DNA from: Legionella qingyii
GTDB lineage: Bacteria > Pseudomonadota > Gammaproteobacteria > Legionellales > Legionellaceae
DNA length: 64,000 nt
Assembly: GCF_003184185.1 (NCBI RefSeq)
Contig: NZ_QHJG01000003.1
Span: forward strand, 1 to 64,000
Direction of reading: 5' to 3'
The notes under the pieces are model-generated. The model was not told the DNA's origin. It saw only the letters and a program-made list of their open reading frames with translations, and did not search any database. Both the position numbers and the translations under genes were made by a program. Below, piece after piece: positions 1 through 9,302 of this stretch (position 1 is the stretch's first letter; the number at the start of each line of letters is the position of its first letter).

Positions 1-58
1 TTTTTTTTCTTAAAAAAGCGCTCATTTTTGCGTCGTTGATATTTCGTTTAGTACTGAT

Positions 59-307
59 TTGTATGCTAAGTCAGATATGTATATTTTTTCTTTGAATGCC
101 CAAGAAGAAATTTCTATTAGCGCTTCGATATTGAAAATTCTTCCGAATCAGGATGCAAATTACTGTTTACAATTTGGGGCTAAGGGAGTAATTGAACCGT
201 TAACCCACTTAAGTATTATATTAGATCTAAATCAGGTCCCCTTGATTAATAAATTGTCAGTGTCTTGTGTTTGGTTTGAGTGCTGTCGAGAAATTTCATT
301 ATTCTAA
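59..307 (+). CDS. Hypothetical 82-aa reading frame
   Basis: An 82-codon frame opening on TTG, with no clear ribosome binding site. A stop lies in the same frame at 11-13, so it is not the tail of a gene entering the window. I do not recognise the product. The sequence is mixed hydrophobic without a signal peptide or motif. It could be a remnant or a chance frame; 308-564 after it holds no gene I can support. Confidence 0.2.
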   Translation: MYAKSDMYIFSLNAQEEISISASILKILPNQDANYCLQFGAKGVIEPLTHLSIILDLNQVPLINKLSVSCVWFECCREISLF

Positions 308-564
308 AGAAGATAATCTATCGTTACCATTATATTTTCTCCTTATGTAGGTTAACGGTTCTATTATTTCCTTAGCCCCGAGATGAAGAAGTGGATATTT
401 AGTTTGAAAATACAAACTAGCTGAAGGAATGATTGATTTGGTAATAATTATGCAAACTGATGAATTAAGTTTCATTCAGGCAAGAGCTAAAAATAATTCA
501 AAAAAAGCTGAAGAAGTGCATTTGCTGATGGTTTAATTAAGGAACGAGGGCCGTAATTTTGAGA

Positions 565-924
565 ATGAACGATAAGCAAGTTGCTTTAATCACCGGAGCA
601 GCATTTGGGATTGGTAAAGAAGCAGCAATTGAGTTTGCTAGAAATAATATTTCAGTTGTTATCGCCGATATTTCAGAAAAAGGCGAAGAAACGAGAGATT
701 TTATTATTCAAAATGGTGGAAGCGCTGCTTATTTCAAATGTGATGTTAGTCAATATTGCGATCATCAATCTCTTATAAATAATGTTATCAAGGTCTATGG
801 TCAATTAGATTATGCATTTAATAATGCCGGCATTGAACAAAAACCCGAAAAAATAGCTGATGTTACTGAAGAAACTTGGGAAAAACTGATTAATATTAAT
901 CTAAAAGGCGTCTGGCTTGCTTAA
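565..924 (+). pseudogene. Truncated short-chain dehydrogenase/reductase
   Basis: The N-terminal half of a classical SDR oxidoreductase. The Rossmann cofactor motif TGAAFGIG lies near residue 11, a DxS-type acidic residue ends beta-2, and the NNAG motif lies near residue 88. The frame stops after about 119 residues, just past the helix-4 region (NINLKGVWLA). Family members run to about 250 residues and need the later Ser and YxxxK catalytic residues, which are absent. DNA 925-1079 shows no continuation in any frame that I can follow. I place the start at ATG 565 rather than TTG 559. It should not be an active enzyme. Confidence 0.75.
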
Positions 925-1079
925 GGGATGCTTCCTGAGCCCCTTCATTTAAACTCATTTCATTATCGCCATGACGGAAAAAATGGAACCTAGGGGGGCA
1001 GGCTCTGGCCTATTAATCTTGTGCTATTAATCTTTGTTCTGGACAGCCGAAAGAGTCGGGCATGGGCCCGACATGAATT

Positions 1080-2033
1080 TTAATTGAGTATGAAATCCAT
1101 TCTTTGCAGATAACTTGAATCAGATTCCTCGTTTCTTTTTTGCAAAAAGGATTGTGAAGCGTTATTTCCATTGCCAAAAAAAGAAAGTGAAGATTCTGCA
1201 ACTCTTGGACTGGGCGTATCCTCTCTCATTGGTACCAATTCTGGAACTTCCGGACGAGTATCTGATGCTTCATGGCTACTTGTATAATCATCAAAATTAT
1301 CATCGCTAAACCACCGATTTGTCAGTCTCTTCCTGACAGAAATAGCTGCTGGTTCCGCTTGAGTTTTAGGCGCGTCTTCATGGATGCTTTGGTTTTTAGT
1401 GTCAATTGCAGCTGGATTGAGTGAGGTTACTTGATCTAGATTATCTAATTGTTCTGCAAAATTAGATGGAGTTGCCCAAGGATCATTGATCAGAGATTTA
1501 CCTCCTGCCTCTAATAAGTGTCCTGTAAGCGTAACACAGTTATATACTTCTGTATGTTTTGGATTTCCTAATAAAATGCGGTGGATAAAGTCAGAAGCTT
1601 TTACTCCGGGTAGAAGTTGGTAACACACTTCGCCTGTATCAAATCCATTTTTTATCCGAGTAAACTCATTTATCATTTTTTGTTTATCAAGCCCATGTAC
1701 TACAAATACTTTATCAGGTTGTAAAGGTACAATCTCAAAGGGCTCCATTAGATTTGCAAAATCCTCTGTTGGTCTAATTGCTTCTTGCAGGCAATCATCT
1801 TCTAGTTTTGTCGCTGAAGTGGCTTTTAATGGCCATATTGACGTAAGTCCTCCAGCAGGGGTTGATTTGGGCCAGATACTCAAATAATGTCCTGGATTAT
1901 CGCTAAATTTCATTGAAACATGGCCAAGGCTATTCAATCCAGTGGACCAAACAAAAATGGTGACTGAATCATCCTCCTGCGGATTTTCTAATTGGATTGG
2001 TTTTGTATAGGTGTTTTCCTTTTTACTGCGCAT
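1080..2033 (-). CDS. GHxS/NC-family putative effector, member A
   Basis: A 317-residue protein of unknown function and one of four relatives in this window (with 2239-3294, 13670-14392 and 14498-15250). Shared blocks are GHVSM (His38), YLSIWP shortly after, TGEVCYQLLPG (about residues 133-143), YNCVTL (Cys166), LLEAGGK and a PW..P tail. A His followed about 130 residues later by an Asn-Cys resembles the order of catalytic residues in permuted papain-like (LRAT/PPPDE-type) hydrolases; this is inference. The C-terminus ends EESDSSYLQRMDFILN, acidic like E-block Dot/Icm signals and similar to member B. A GGAGG ribosome site sits 8 bases before the ATG. No signal peptide or membrane segment is seen. 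Confidence 0.8.
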   Translation of the reverse strand: MRSKKENTYTKPIQLENPQEDDSVTIFVWSTGLNSLGHVSMKFSDNPGHYLSIWPKSTPAGGLTSIWPLKATSATKLEDDCLQEAIRPTEDFANLMEPFEIVPLQPDKVFVVHGLDKQKMINEFTRIKNGFDTGEVCYQLLPGVKASDFIHRILLGNPKHTEVYNCVTLTGHLLEAGGKSLINDPWATPSNFAEQLDNLDQVTSLNPAAIDTKNQSIHEDAPKTQAEPAAISVRKRLTNRWFSDDNFDDYTSSHEASDTRPEVPELVPMREDTPSPRVAESSLSFFGNGNNASQSFLQKRNEESDSSYLQRMDFILN

Positions 2034-2192
2034 AAAGGATTCCTCCCTTTATTGGTTATTTAAACAGCAAACCAAATTAATGCTGTTGATGCGAAGAACA
2101 TCTTAGTTAAATGGATTGTATGGAACAATGGAATTGGTTACAAGGCATGCCTTAATGAAAACGATTAAAGACATCTACTAGCACAAAACATA

Positions 2193-2210
2193 ACGCCCTC
2201 TAAAGGGCGT
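2193..2210. terminator. Hairpin between members A and B
   Basis: Perfect 7-bp inverted repeat ACGCCCT/AGGGCGT with a 4-base loop, just past the stop of the gene at 2239-3294, which reads leftward. A short T-rich stretch follows in that direction, so it probably ends that transcript. Confidence 0.6.
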
Positions 2211-2238
2211 CAGATTTTAATTGAGCCATATAAGCCTT

Positions 2239-3294
2239 TTAATTCACCATGGAATCGTATCTTGAACAGTAGTCCAAATCAGATTCTTCTTCCCTTTGTG
2301 CAGTAATCGATTCTGTACTAAAAAAGGACTCAGAGCATTCTGAAGCTTTTGGAGAAGTTCTATCCTCATTGCGAAACTCTAAATCAGATGTTGATTCTTG
2401 TTCTGTTGATGATATTTCTACCTGCACTTCTACTTCTACTTTCTCAGGCTCATCGGTAAACCCACTATGATGAGAGGACCAATCATAATTGTAGTTACAA
2501 GAGCTTTGAGCCGTTGGCTCTGTGCTGTATTGAGTTTCGTTCGGAGTAAAAAAGCCTATTACCGAATTAAACATGCGTGTAAACAAACCAGGATTTTCCT
2601 CAGTAGAGATCGTTTGACTTTGTTCTGGAACTTCTTCGATACATTCCAAACTTTGCTCTTTAGCTGAATCTGTTTTTGCTATATTTTCACATAGGGAAGC
2701 AAAATGACTATTAATGCTGGATGGGGTAGGAAAGGACATTATGCCAGAGGGCCTCTTCATACCACCTGCTTCTAGGATTCTACTCACTGCTTCGGCACAA
2801 TTAATTACTTCAACAGTTGAAATTTCATACTCCATGAGATTTCTATCACACACCTTAAGGCCTAGCAACATATTGGTGGTTGAAGTATTACTGTTCAAAA
2901 TTGCGGTTGTAGTTTGTGTTATTGAGCACGGTGTTAAGCTAAAGGAAGCGCGGCCTGAATTCATTAATTCGTATAAGTTTTCTATCTCTTCCATAGCCGC
3001 ATCCATATTCTCTATTTTGTCAGTAATATCGTAAGTAGCATGAATAGGACTGTCCGAGCTAGATGGGGAACTATGATTTACTGCTTTAGTAGGAAAAACG
3101 TACATCGATGAAATTGCAAGTGGTGTTAGTACAGATAACTTATCATTTGGATAAACACTAATCACGCGTGTTCTACCCTCATGAGTAGCTTCTATTGAAA
3201 CATGGCCGGTACCACCCACTTCGGGATGCTTGTGATAATTTACCACTATTTTTGAAGTAGTTTGGACACTTTCGATTTCATTTTTAGTTTGCAT
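2239..3294 (-). CDS. GHxS/NC-family putative effector, member B
   Basis: A 351-residue relative of member A. Conserved blocks are GGTGHVSIE (His31 from the chosen start), VISVYP, SGRASFSLTP and INCAEAVSRILEAGG (Cys166). The long C-terminal half is acidic and Ser/Glu-rich and ends EEESDLDYCSRYDSMVN, matching the end of member A. The frame is open from GTG 3321. I prefer ATG 3294 because a TATAAT at 3332-3327 would start the transcript near 3320. A tandem TTAAT box lies just upstream (3340-3359). It looks like a type IV secreted effector under PmrA-type control; the enzymatic activity is unknown. Confidence 0.75.
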   Translation of the reverse strand: MQTKNEIESVQTTSKIVVNYHKHPEVGGTGHVSIEATHEGRTRVISVYPNDKLSVLTPLAISSMYVFPTKAVNHSSPSSSDSPIHATYDITDKIENMDAAMEEIENLYELMNSGRASFSLTPCSITQTTTAILNSNTSTTNMLLGLKVCDRNLMEYEISTVEVINCAEAVSRILEAGGMKRPSGIMSFPTPSSINSHFASLCENIAKTDSAKEQSLECIEEVPEQSQTISTEENPGLFTRMFNSVIGFFTPNETQYSTEPTAQSSCNYNYDWSSHHSGFTDEPEKVEVEVQVEISSTEQESTSDLEFRNEDRTSPKASECSESFFSTESITAQREEESDLDYCSRYDSMVN

Positions 3295-3326
3295 AATACA
3301 CCATGATTCTCTGCTGAGCACAATGT

Positions 3327-3332
3327 ATTATA
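3327..3332 (-). promoter_or_regulatory. -10 element of member B promoter
   Basis: Exact TATAAT on the minus strand, 7 bases beyond the PmrA-like box and about 35 bases before the chosen ATG at 3294. Confidence 0.5.
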
Positions 3333-3339
3333 AATGATC

Positions 3340-3359
3340 AAAATTAAGGGGGTATTAAG
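3340..3359 (-). promoter_or_regulatory. PmrA-like box for member B
   Basis: On the minus strand this reads CTTAATACC-CC-CTTAATTTT: two CTTAAT half-sites spaced 11 bp. The pattern known for PmrA-controlled Legionella effector promoters is cTTAATatT-N2-cTTAATatT. It is the best match of the four candidates in the window. Confidence 0.6.
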
Positions 3360-3529
3360 TGTTATCGCTCATATTCGAATCGCGAATTGCCTCAAATTAA
3401 AATTGTTACCAAACGCAAGGGGCGAATAAGTATGACAATCTTTATCTATATCATGTATTTCGGATTCATTTAATGAGGACTATACTTGTTTTATAGAATA
3501 CAGAACCGATAAAATTAATATCAAAAGTT

Positions 3530-4480
3530 ATGAGGAAATTTCATTTAGTAGAGGACAAAACGCCAACTCATGCTAATTTAGCTCGCTTTTTGAAAGCCGA
3601 GGGATGGAAGCCAAGCAAGTTTTCTGCGCTGGCGTCGGTGAATGAGGAATGGCTCCATTTTTCACCGCTGATTAGCCAAACCTTGGAGTATAAGCATCTG
3701 CTTGCCGCTTTTCTACAAGCAAATCAGCTTGACTATTTGATGCCGGAGACTTTTTATATCGATGATGAGATTTGGCCTAGTGTTTTGACGAATATCAGTA
3801 ACTCACATCCTGCCAACACGCCTTGGATATTAAAACCATCCATGTTAAATAATGGACAACATATTCATATATTTCATGACTTAAACGCCATTGAGGCACA
3901 TTTTCTTTCTCATCAGCGCATGGGAGGCCCCCAAGTTTTGCAACGTTATATTGTTAAACCTCAATTAATTCAGGGACCCATCTTTGGGCATAAATTTTCA
4001 ATTCGAGAGTTGGTCGTGGTATCTACACATGTTGGTTCAGCCCTTTTTCCTAGCGGCTATTTGAATATTGCATTAAAACCTTATCAAGAAGATAATTTCA
4101 ACCTACTGGAAGCTCATCTTACCAATGAACATCTGAGTGATGAACGGCTGAATGTAGTGCAACGCTTAAGCGATGAGATAGCAATTTTTCAACCCTACAA
4201 GATGAATATTATTTCCATCTGCCAACTTTTGGTCAATGCATTGAAAAATCAATTTGCCACTGTTTGGGAAGATAGCCAACCTCGAATTGCTTGTTTTGGT
4301 TTTGATTTTATGGTTGAAGCAGAGGGGAATAAACTTTGGCTGCTAGAAGTAAATCATGGACCTTGTTTTCCTGTTGATGATTCACATCCTTTATTTAATT
4401 GTTTGTATCGTCCTTTTTGGCAACAATTAATCAAACAGTTTATTGATAGGGAACCGTCAGATTTTATTGCATTGGATTAA
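3530..4480 (+). CDS. Tubulin-tyrosine-ligase-like ATP-grasp protein
   Basis: A 316-residue protein with the signature blocks of the TTL family. These are PWILKPSMLNNGQHIHIF (ATP-binding Lys and glycine-loop region, about residues 98-115), QRYIVKP (about 139-145), HKFSIRELVVV (about 154-164), and CFGFDFMV followed by WLLEVNHGP (about 255-282), which supplies the Glu and Asn metal ligands. TTL enzymes ligate an amino acid to a protein C-terminus or side chain using ATP; the substrate here is unknown. It lacks a signal peptide and stands alone with terminator-like DNA after it. A eukaryote-type family in this setting suggests acquisition from a host and possible delivery into it, which is inference. 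Confidence 0.8.
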   Translation: MRKFHLVEDKTPTHANLARFLKAEGWKPSKFSALASVNEEWLHFSPLISQTLEYKHLLAAFLQANQLDYLMPETFYIDDEIWPSVLTNISNSHPANTPWILKPSMLNNGQHIHIFHDLNAIEAHFLSHQRMGGPQVLQRYIVKPQLIQGPIFGHKFSIRELVVVSTHVGSALFPSGYLNIALKPYQEDNFNLLEAHLTNEHLSDERLNVVQRLSDEIAIFQPYKMNIISICQLLVNALKNQFATVWEDSQPRIACFGFDFMVEAEGNKLWLLEVNHGPCFPVDDSHPLFNCLYRPFWQQLIKQFIDREPSDFIALD

Positions 4481-4500
4481 GGCAATCACCATACAGACAA

Positions 4501-4519
4501 GAGCCCCTTAAAGAGGCTC
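4501..4519 (+). terminator. Hairpin after the TTL-like gene
   Basis: GAGCC/GGCTC stem, extendable by an inner CTT/AAG pairing, 20 bases after the stop codon. No strong T-tract follows. Confidence 0.45.
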
Positions 4520-4991
4520 AGTAAGAAGAAAAAACATAAGTTTGTCCATTAACATCCACCAAACAATAATCACTTAAAAAAGATCACGAGTAAAAGACTC
4601 ATAATCAAAATAACAGATCAAAATATATTGTTACTGTTGCTGATGAATAAACAGATTTTTTTCAAGCTCAATGTCCTTATCACTGATTTTATTTCCACAC
4701 CCCTCATTAATTGATTTTATTTAATTCAACTTGATTTGTTGTGCTACACTTAAAGAATGTTTTTATAAATAGGAACGAACTACAAGATCTTTCTTAATTA
4801 TTTCAAGCTTGTTATAGAATTGAAAAAAATACTTCTGGCTGTTGCAAAAATAAAGATGTTCAATCATCGTTAAAGTGACCTCAAAAGTTCAAAAAAAATC
4901 TAGTCTATTTCAAATGGTTTCATGTTTATGGTGAGGTGTGATCCTCCATTATTCGAGACTTTATTTTTAATTCAAGAGAACGTGAGGCATT
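4520..4991. other. AT-rich intergenic region
   Basis: About 470 bases with no supportable gene or clear operator. It presumably carries the promoter of the gene at 4992. Confidence 0.5.
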
Positions 4992-5681
4992 ATGATTTCT
5001 CAAATCGCTTTTTTATTAAACCAAGTATTAGAAAATCAATATTCAACTTCAAACAAGTACATAGGGCAAAAAGAAATTACCCCTACTGATCAAATAGATA
5101 TAGAAATCAAAAAACTAACCCAGGCCGATCCCAAATTAAGCAAAGATGTGATTAAGCTGGCTTTAAGAGCCTATAAAAAAGCTTTTGCGCAAGGCAAAGT
5201 TAAAAACACAATGTTAACTATTATCGACTTCTCTGTCCCATCCAATCAACATCGAATGTGGATTTTTGATATGCAGAAGGATACGTTAGTCCTTAAAACC
5301 TATGTTGCACATGGTCAGAATTCAGGAAACGGCCCTGTCCCCTATAAGTTTTCTAACGAAATAAGTGGTAAGCAATCAAGCCTCGGAACCTATATTACCG
5401 AAGGGACATACATTGGCCATAATGGTTATTCTTTAAACCTTGATGGCTTGGAAGAAGACTTAAACTCTAATGCTTACAAGCGACGGGTTGTAGTGCATGG
5501 GGCGTGGTATGTGGAACCCTCCTATATCAAAGAGGCTGGTCGTGCTGGATGTTCATGGGGCTGTCCTGCGGTTGCTGCAAGTCAGGCAAAATCCATAATC
5601 AATACTATAAAAGACGGATCAGTATTATTCGCCTATTTTCCAGATAGCTATTTTCTAAGTCACTCCAAATATGCCTTATGA
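4992..5681 (+). CDS. Murein L,D-transpeptidase catalytic-domain (YkuD_2) protein
   Basis: A 229-residue protein of the YkuD_2 family, related to enzymes that cross-link or trim peptidoglycan through a cysteine thiol. Visible features are the beta-strand LTIIDFSVPSNQHRMWIFD (about 76-94), AHGQNSG, SLGTYITEGTY, VVVHGAWYV, and the active-site block AGCSWGCPAV (about residues 188-197) with the invariant SxGC-P pattern. A GAGG ribosome site precedes the ATG. No classical signal peptide is obvious, unlike most periplasmic members, so its location is uncertain. Confidence 0.75.
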   Translation: MISQIAFLLNQVLENQYSTSNKYIGQKEITPTDQIDIEIKKLTQADPKLSKDVIKLALRAYKKAFAQGKVKNTMLTIIDFSVPSNQHRMWIFDMQKDTLVLKTYVAHGQNSGNGPVPYKFSNEISGKQSSLGTYITEGTYIGHNGYSLNLDGLEEDLNSNAYKRRVVVHGAWYVEPSYIKEAGRAGCSWGCPAVAASQAKSIINTIKDGSVLFAYFPDSYFLSHSKYAL

Positions 5682-6326
5682 GATGGGATTTAACAATTGA
5701 TAGAATGTTCGTATTTTGGCGCAGATACACTCTGGTAACTCACCAGTTTATGAACTTGCTCAGATTGGAAAGCCTGCCATTAAGTAGGCATTTTCCGGAT
5801 AGCAAACAAATCATCAATTATCTTATGGATGACGTAGGCACGGTGTTTACGAGCCAGGCATTTACCATGTCTATTCTGTTTTATTTGTCGATTAGCGAAT
5901 TGTCTTAAAGGTTGTGTACGCATCTTCCTATCCGCAAAAATGTATTAAAAAATAAACGTCCTGTATATTGTTTAGTGTTAGTCGAACGGTTCACTCTCTT
6001 GAAACCCGGCTAAAGCCGTAACGCTCGAATAAGGGGAACAAATGAATCGTTGTAAGGCAAACGATCTTACCTGTACTGCTATAGTTTTTTGGGTGGTTTT
6101 TTCTCCTCGGATTATACACAAAGTAAATCGATGGTATTACCCAAAATTGGTGATCTTTTTTAATCACGTTAATGCACTTATACATAATAACAATAAATTA
6201 CATGATAGCTGGATTTGTTTTTAACAATTATTTTATTGTTCGCTCTCATAAAAAACAGTTAGATGTTTTTTCTTTCATTGTATGATGATAAAATCCCTCA
6301 CTTTTTATTAGCCAAAATAAATCATT
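5682..6326. other. Intergenic region with possible transposase debris
   Basis: About 645 bases without a convincing gene. A 76-aa frame at 5678-5908 overlaps the previous stop and contains a stretch around 5815-5900 (DDVGTVFTSQAF) reminiscent of the second-Asp region of IS3-type integrase cores, but it is too degraded to assign. A 60-aa frame at 6042-6224 has an AGGGG upstream but an improbable composition. I treat both as non-genes. Confidence 0.35.
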
Positions 6327-7805
6327 ATGTACAATAAAATTGATAGAGATGTAAGGAAATGGTTGCCTGCAAATGTGCAACCAGAGTTTGTTGAAAAAGT
6401 AAGTTTACAAGTAGTGTTCGAAAGACAGGAACGTGTTCTTAAAAATCCAAACTCTTATATTGACTATGGATACAGTTTTCCTGGGGTAAACCTTACCAAG
6501 CAGCTTTGCTTGGAGTCAGTTCGGGAATTTTATACTACACAAGGAATAAGACCCGTCGTTGCTGATTTGGGTGCTGGGTTTGGCACCATGACTTGGAAAT
6601 TACTAGCAGCTGGCGCCCAAGTTGATGCTTTTGAAAAGCAAGTTCCTACTGCGAAAGAATTACAAAAGCGCCTCAATAGCATGGATAAGGAGTTATGGAG
6701 TGGTGAGGATCTAGAAGATATTCTTAGAGTCTACGCAAAAAATGCTCTTTCAGAGTTGGAAAATCCCGAATTTGAAAATCGTTATGATGTTATTTGGGTC
6801 TCGCAAATGTTACATTTCCTAACTCCTGGCGAGATGAATCAGCTAATACAGCAATTTCAGAAGATTCTCAAACCTGGAGGAATGATTTTTATTGAAATGA
6901 ATTCCCCAGAAACATTCCAAAGCTTGGATCCGCTCAAATTAATCGAGCATTCTGTGGAAAACGCCAAGAAATTAAAATTTGAATATCCTGGATTTGTATG
7001 TGTTAATGCCGCTACATTAATTAACCGTAATACCTCCCAGATAGATGGTAAGATGGTTGTATCTGTATTTGATCAGGAACAAATGGTGGAAAAATCCATA
7101 CCGATTGAGGGAAATGCCTATGGTTTGGGCTATATAGGTCATCCTGATAGCCATGATAATGAGCAGTATCTAGACCAATTCATGAAACCTGGATATCAAT
7201 ATTCAGTTAATCGTTTTTATCAGACGGCCAATTGGTTTGATGATGAAATTGCATTAGATGTTTTCGAAAAGGCTGGCTTTGAAACCGCTTGTTACTACTA
7301 TGGCTCTGATGGGCAAAAATACTATACAAAATCCACGCTCAATGATAATGATGCTTTTGCCTTATCCATTTTTCTAAAAAAATCATCGCAGCTGGAGTTG
7401 GATGAAAAGCCAAAAGAGTTATCTGTAGTGTTAAAGTATGGAATTTTTAAAGCAAACCATCATGAATATCTTTTGGTTGAGGCGAAGCAATTTTGTAGGG
7501 ACGATGCGCAATACGAATCGCTTTTAAAGGCTATTGAAAATAAGGATTATGCGCTAGCATTACGCAAAGCATCAGCTGGGGCCTGTCTTCCTCTTGTCCG
7601 ATTACTGTTGAAATTTAGTAAAAAGTTGGCTTTTGATATAAATCAACCTTCCCCCTCTAATGGTTGGACAGCATTAGATTGGATCAGTAATACGGATGAT
7701 AGGAACGTTCCGAATAAGAAAGAGATTATTGGTATTTTAGAACGATATGGTGCGCTTACAAATGATGCTTTGCAGTCATTAAGTACAACATCGGAAACTT
7801 TATAA
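6327..7805 (+). CDS. Class I SAM methyltransferase with ankyrin-like C-terminus
   Basis: A 492-residue protein. The N-terminal half carries a methyltransferase fold: VADLGAGFGTMTW (SAM-binding motif I, residues 78-90), FEKQ at the end of beta-2, YDVIWVSQMLHFLTPGEM (motif IV region), and ILKPGGMIFIEM. The last about 90 residues resemble one or two ankyrin repeats (NGWTALDWI ... IIGILERYGA). Ankyrin modules with a methyltransferase suggest a host protein target, but the substrate is unknown. It stands alone, followed by a strong hairpin. The start has no clear ribosome site, so the exact N-terminus is uncertain. Confidence 0.75.
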   Translation: MYNKIDRDVRKWLPANVQPEFVEKVSLQVVFERQERVLKNPNSYIDYGYSFPGVNLTKQLCLESVREFYTTQGIRPVVADLGAGFGTMTWKLLAAGAQVDAFEKQVPTAKELQKRLNSMDKELWSGEDLEDILRVYAKNALSELENPEFENRYDVIWVSQMLHFLTPGEMNQLIQQFQKILKPGGMIFIEMNSPETFQSLDPLKLIEHSVENAKKLKFEYPGFVCVNAATLINRNTSQIDGKMVVSVFDQEQMVEKSIPIEGNAYGLGYIGHPDSHDNEQYLDQFMKPGYQYSVNRFYQTANWFDDEIALDVFEKAGFETACYYYGSDGQKYYTKSTLNDNDAFALSIFLKKSSQLELDEKPKELSVVLKYGIFKANHHEYLLVEAKQFCRDDAQYESLLKAIENKDYALALRKASAGACLPLVRLLLKFSKKLAFDINQPSPSNGWTALDWISNTDDRNVPNKKEIIGILERYGALTNDALQSLSTTSETL

Positions 7806-7830
7806 ACCATAAATCTCAATGTGAACTTAT

Positions 7831-7855
7831 CTTGCCCATGCTCTGCGTGGGCAAG
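7831..7855 (+). terminator. Terminator hairpin after the methyltransferase gene
   Basis: CTTGCCCA/TGGGCAAG, 8-bp perfect stem with further GC pairing in a 9-base loop, 25 bases past the stop. Confidence 0.65.
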
Positions 7856-7880
7856 ACTAGACGGCAATCGGTGCTTTAAT

Positions 7881-8066
7881 TTACTCTTTTTCTTTGGTTC
7901 CTAGGATTGCACTTACCGTATTCTGGTAATGAAGAAATTTTGCCAAAGGCTTTGTTAAAAGGAGTACGTCTTTTCCTAGTTGCCTTAACTGGCCAACCTG
8001 AGAGGTTCGTCCATGATTGAGTAGGAAATCATGTTCAACTTGATACAATAACTCCCCCAGGTCCAA
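7881..8066 (-). pseudogene. Possible C-terminal gene remnant
   Basis: A 61-codon frame opening on TTG without a usable ribosome site. Its composition is protein-like (LRQLGKDVLLLTKPLAKFLHYQ) and it may be the tail of a lost gene. I do not recognise it. Confidence 0.2.
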
Positions 8067-8264
8067 CTCCGAAGAGTGATACTAATCTATGATAAGCATG
8101 AATTTCTGTATTTCTATTTTTTAAAAAGAATTATTTTTTAAGCACAGAGCGTAATCAAGCAGCGGCTCAAAATAAAAAGTAAAAATAGTGCGAGTCAAGA
8201 CTGTTTTTTTATTTTTTATTTGTATAAGATAGCTGGGTTTAAATTCTTTTCCTCATCCTTTTTC

Positions 8265-8392
8265 TGTGGATATCTTTCTTATCAAATTATAAACGATTAA
8301 TCAGTAAAATATTAAAAACCTTACCGTGTCTGAATTATATCAATTTTAAATTCCTTAATTTCATTTAAGTTATGCACATTTTCTGTGGATAA
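8265..8392. promoter_or_regulatory. Cluster of DnaA-box-like sites
   Basis: TTATGCACA at 8370-8378 (plus strand) and TGTGGATAA at 8384-8392 (TTATCCACA on the minus strand) both fit the DnaA-box consensus TTATNCACA and face each other 5 bp apart. A third site at 8265-8273 (ATATCCACA on the minus strand) differs at one base. They lie in the AT-rich 460-bp region before the damage-tolerance cluster. They could be DnaA-regulated promoter sites or a relic replication origin. Confidence 0.45.
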
Positions 8393-8528
8393 GTCTGTTT
8401 ATAGTCTGTCAAACTCCTTGTAGAATTTAGAAGTTAATCAGATGATTCATCATTTACCAAGGTGCCTTTTCATTCATGCACAAGAAAAATAAAGCGGTAC
8501 TACACTTTAAATAAACAGTGAGTATATG

Positions 8529-9197
8529 ATGTGTGGCCGATTTGCTTATGTAGCTTCTTATGACAAGTTAAAATACCAATTTCATCTATCCAATTCGATT
8601 GAAATTGCCCCTCGATTTAATATTGCCCCAGGGGCTGAGGTGGTATGTCTTGTAGAAACGAATGCCCATGAAATTCAAAGCGTGTTATTGCGATGGGGGC
8701 TTATCCCTTCTTGGGCTAGAGACCGAACAAAAATTGGAAGTCTCATCAATGCACGTGCAGACACCCTTTTTGAAAAACCGGCCTTTCGTCAGCTAGTGAA
8801 ATCCAAGCGTTGTTTAATGCCCATGAGCGGGTTTTATGAATGGCATCAGGAAGGAGAGGTAAAACAACCATATTTTTTTCAAAAAAAGAACCGTGATTTG
8901 TTGGCCGTTGCTGCTCTTTGGGACACCTGGCAACACAATAGCGAAGTGATTCATACGTGTTGCCTTATTACAACGGATGCCAATCCACTCATGGAGTCAG
9001 TGCATCATCGGATGCCTGTTATTTTAGATGAAGAGGCCCAAGCTATTTGGTTAAATAACTCCCAATATGACAAAGAGCAATTAATGGCGTTGATGAAACC
9101 TTATCCTTATGAGGATTTGGAAGGGTATCGAGTCACTACTTTAGTGAATAAGGCTGACTTTGATTATCCATTGGCAATGGAACCATTATCCAAATAA
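8529..9197 (+). CDS. SRAP-domain protein (YedK/HMCES family)
   Basis: A 222-residue SOS-response-associated peptidase family protein that caps abasic sites in single-stranded DNA through a Cys2 thiazolidine link. Cys2 must be N-terminal after Met removal, so I start at the second ATG (8529), giving MCGRF, rather than 8526. Visible blocks are FNIAPG (Asn ligand), LRWGLIPSWA, INARADT, the RCLMPMSGFYEW block with the active-site Glu, and ITTDAN...VHHRMPVIL with the conserved His. It heads the umuD-umuC-dinB cluster on the same strand. Confidence 0.9.
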   Translation: MCGRFAYVASYDKLKYQFHLSNSIEIAPRFNIAPGAEVVCLVETNAHEIQSVLLRWGLIPSWARDRTKIGSLINARADTLFEKPAFRQLVKSKRCLMPMSGFYEWHQEGEVKQPYFFQKKNRDLLAVAALWDTWQHNSEVIHTCCLITTDANPLMESVHHRMPVILDEEAQAIWLNNSQYDKEQLMALMKPYPYEDLEGYRVTTLVNKADFDYPLAMEPLSK

Positions 9198-9302
9198 AAA
9201 AATTTGAAAGAAAATTTTCTTATTACTCTCTAAGACTTAGTATCATTTCTGTCTGTGTAGCTTTTAGGAGGGATTTACAGCTTATTTTTCCTTGTCTATG
9301 AT

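Noticed and set aside
6042..6224. 60-aa plus-strand frame with AGGGG upstream
   Set aside because: Trp/Phe/Asn-rich composition with no homology pattern; the complementary strand has an equally long frame. Not supportable.
8265..8392. Chromosomal oriC
   Set aside because: The DnaA-like boxes lack dnaA, dnaN or gidA neighbours and are too few for a normal origin; kept only as possible regulatory sites.
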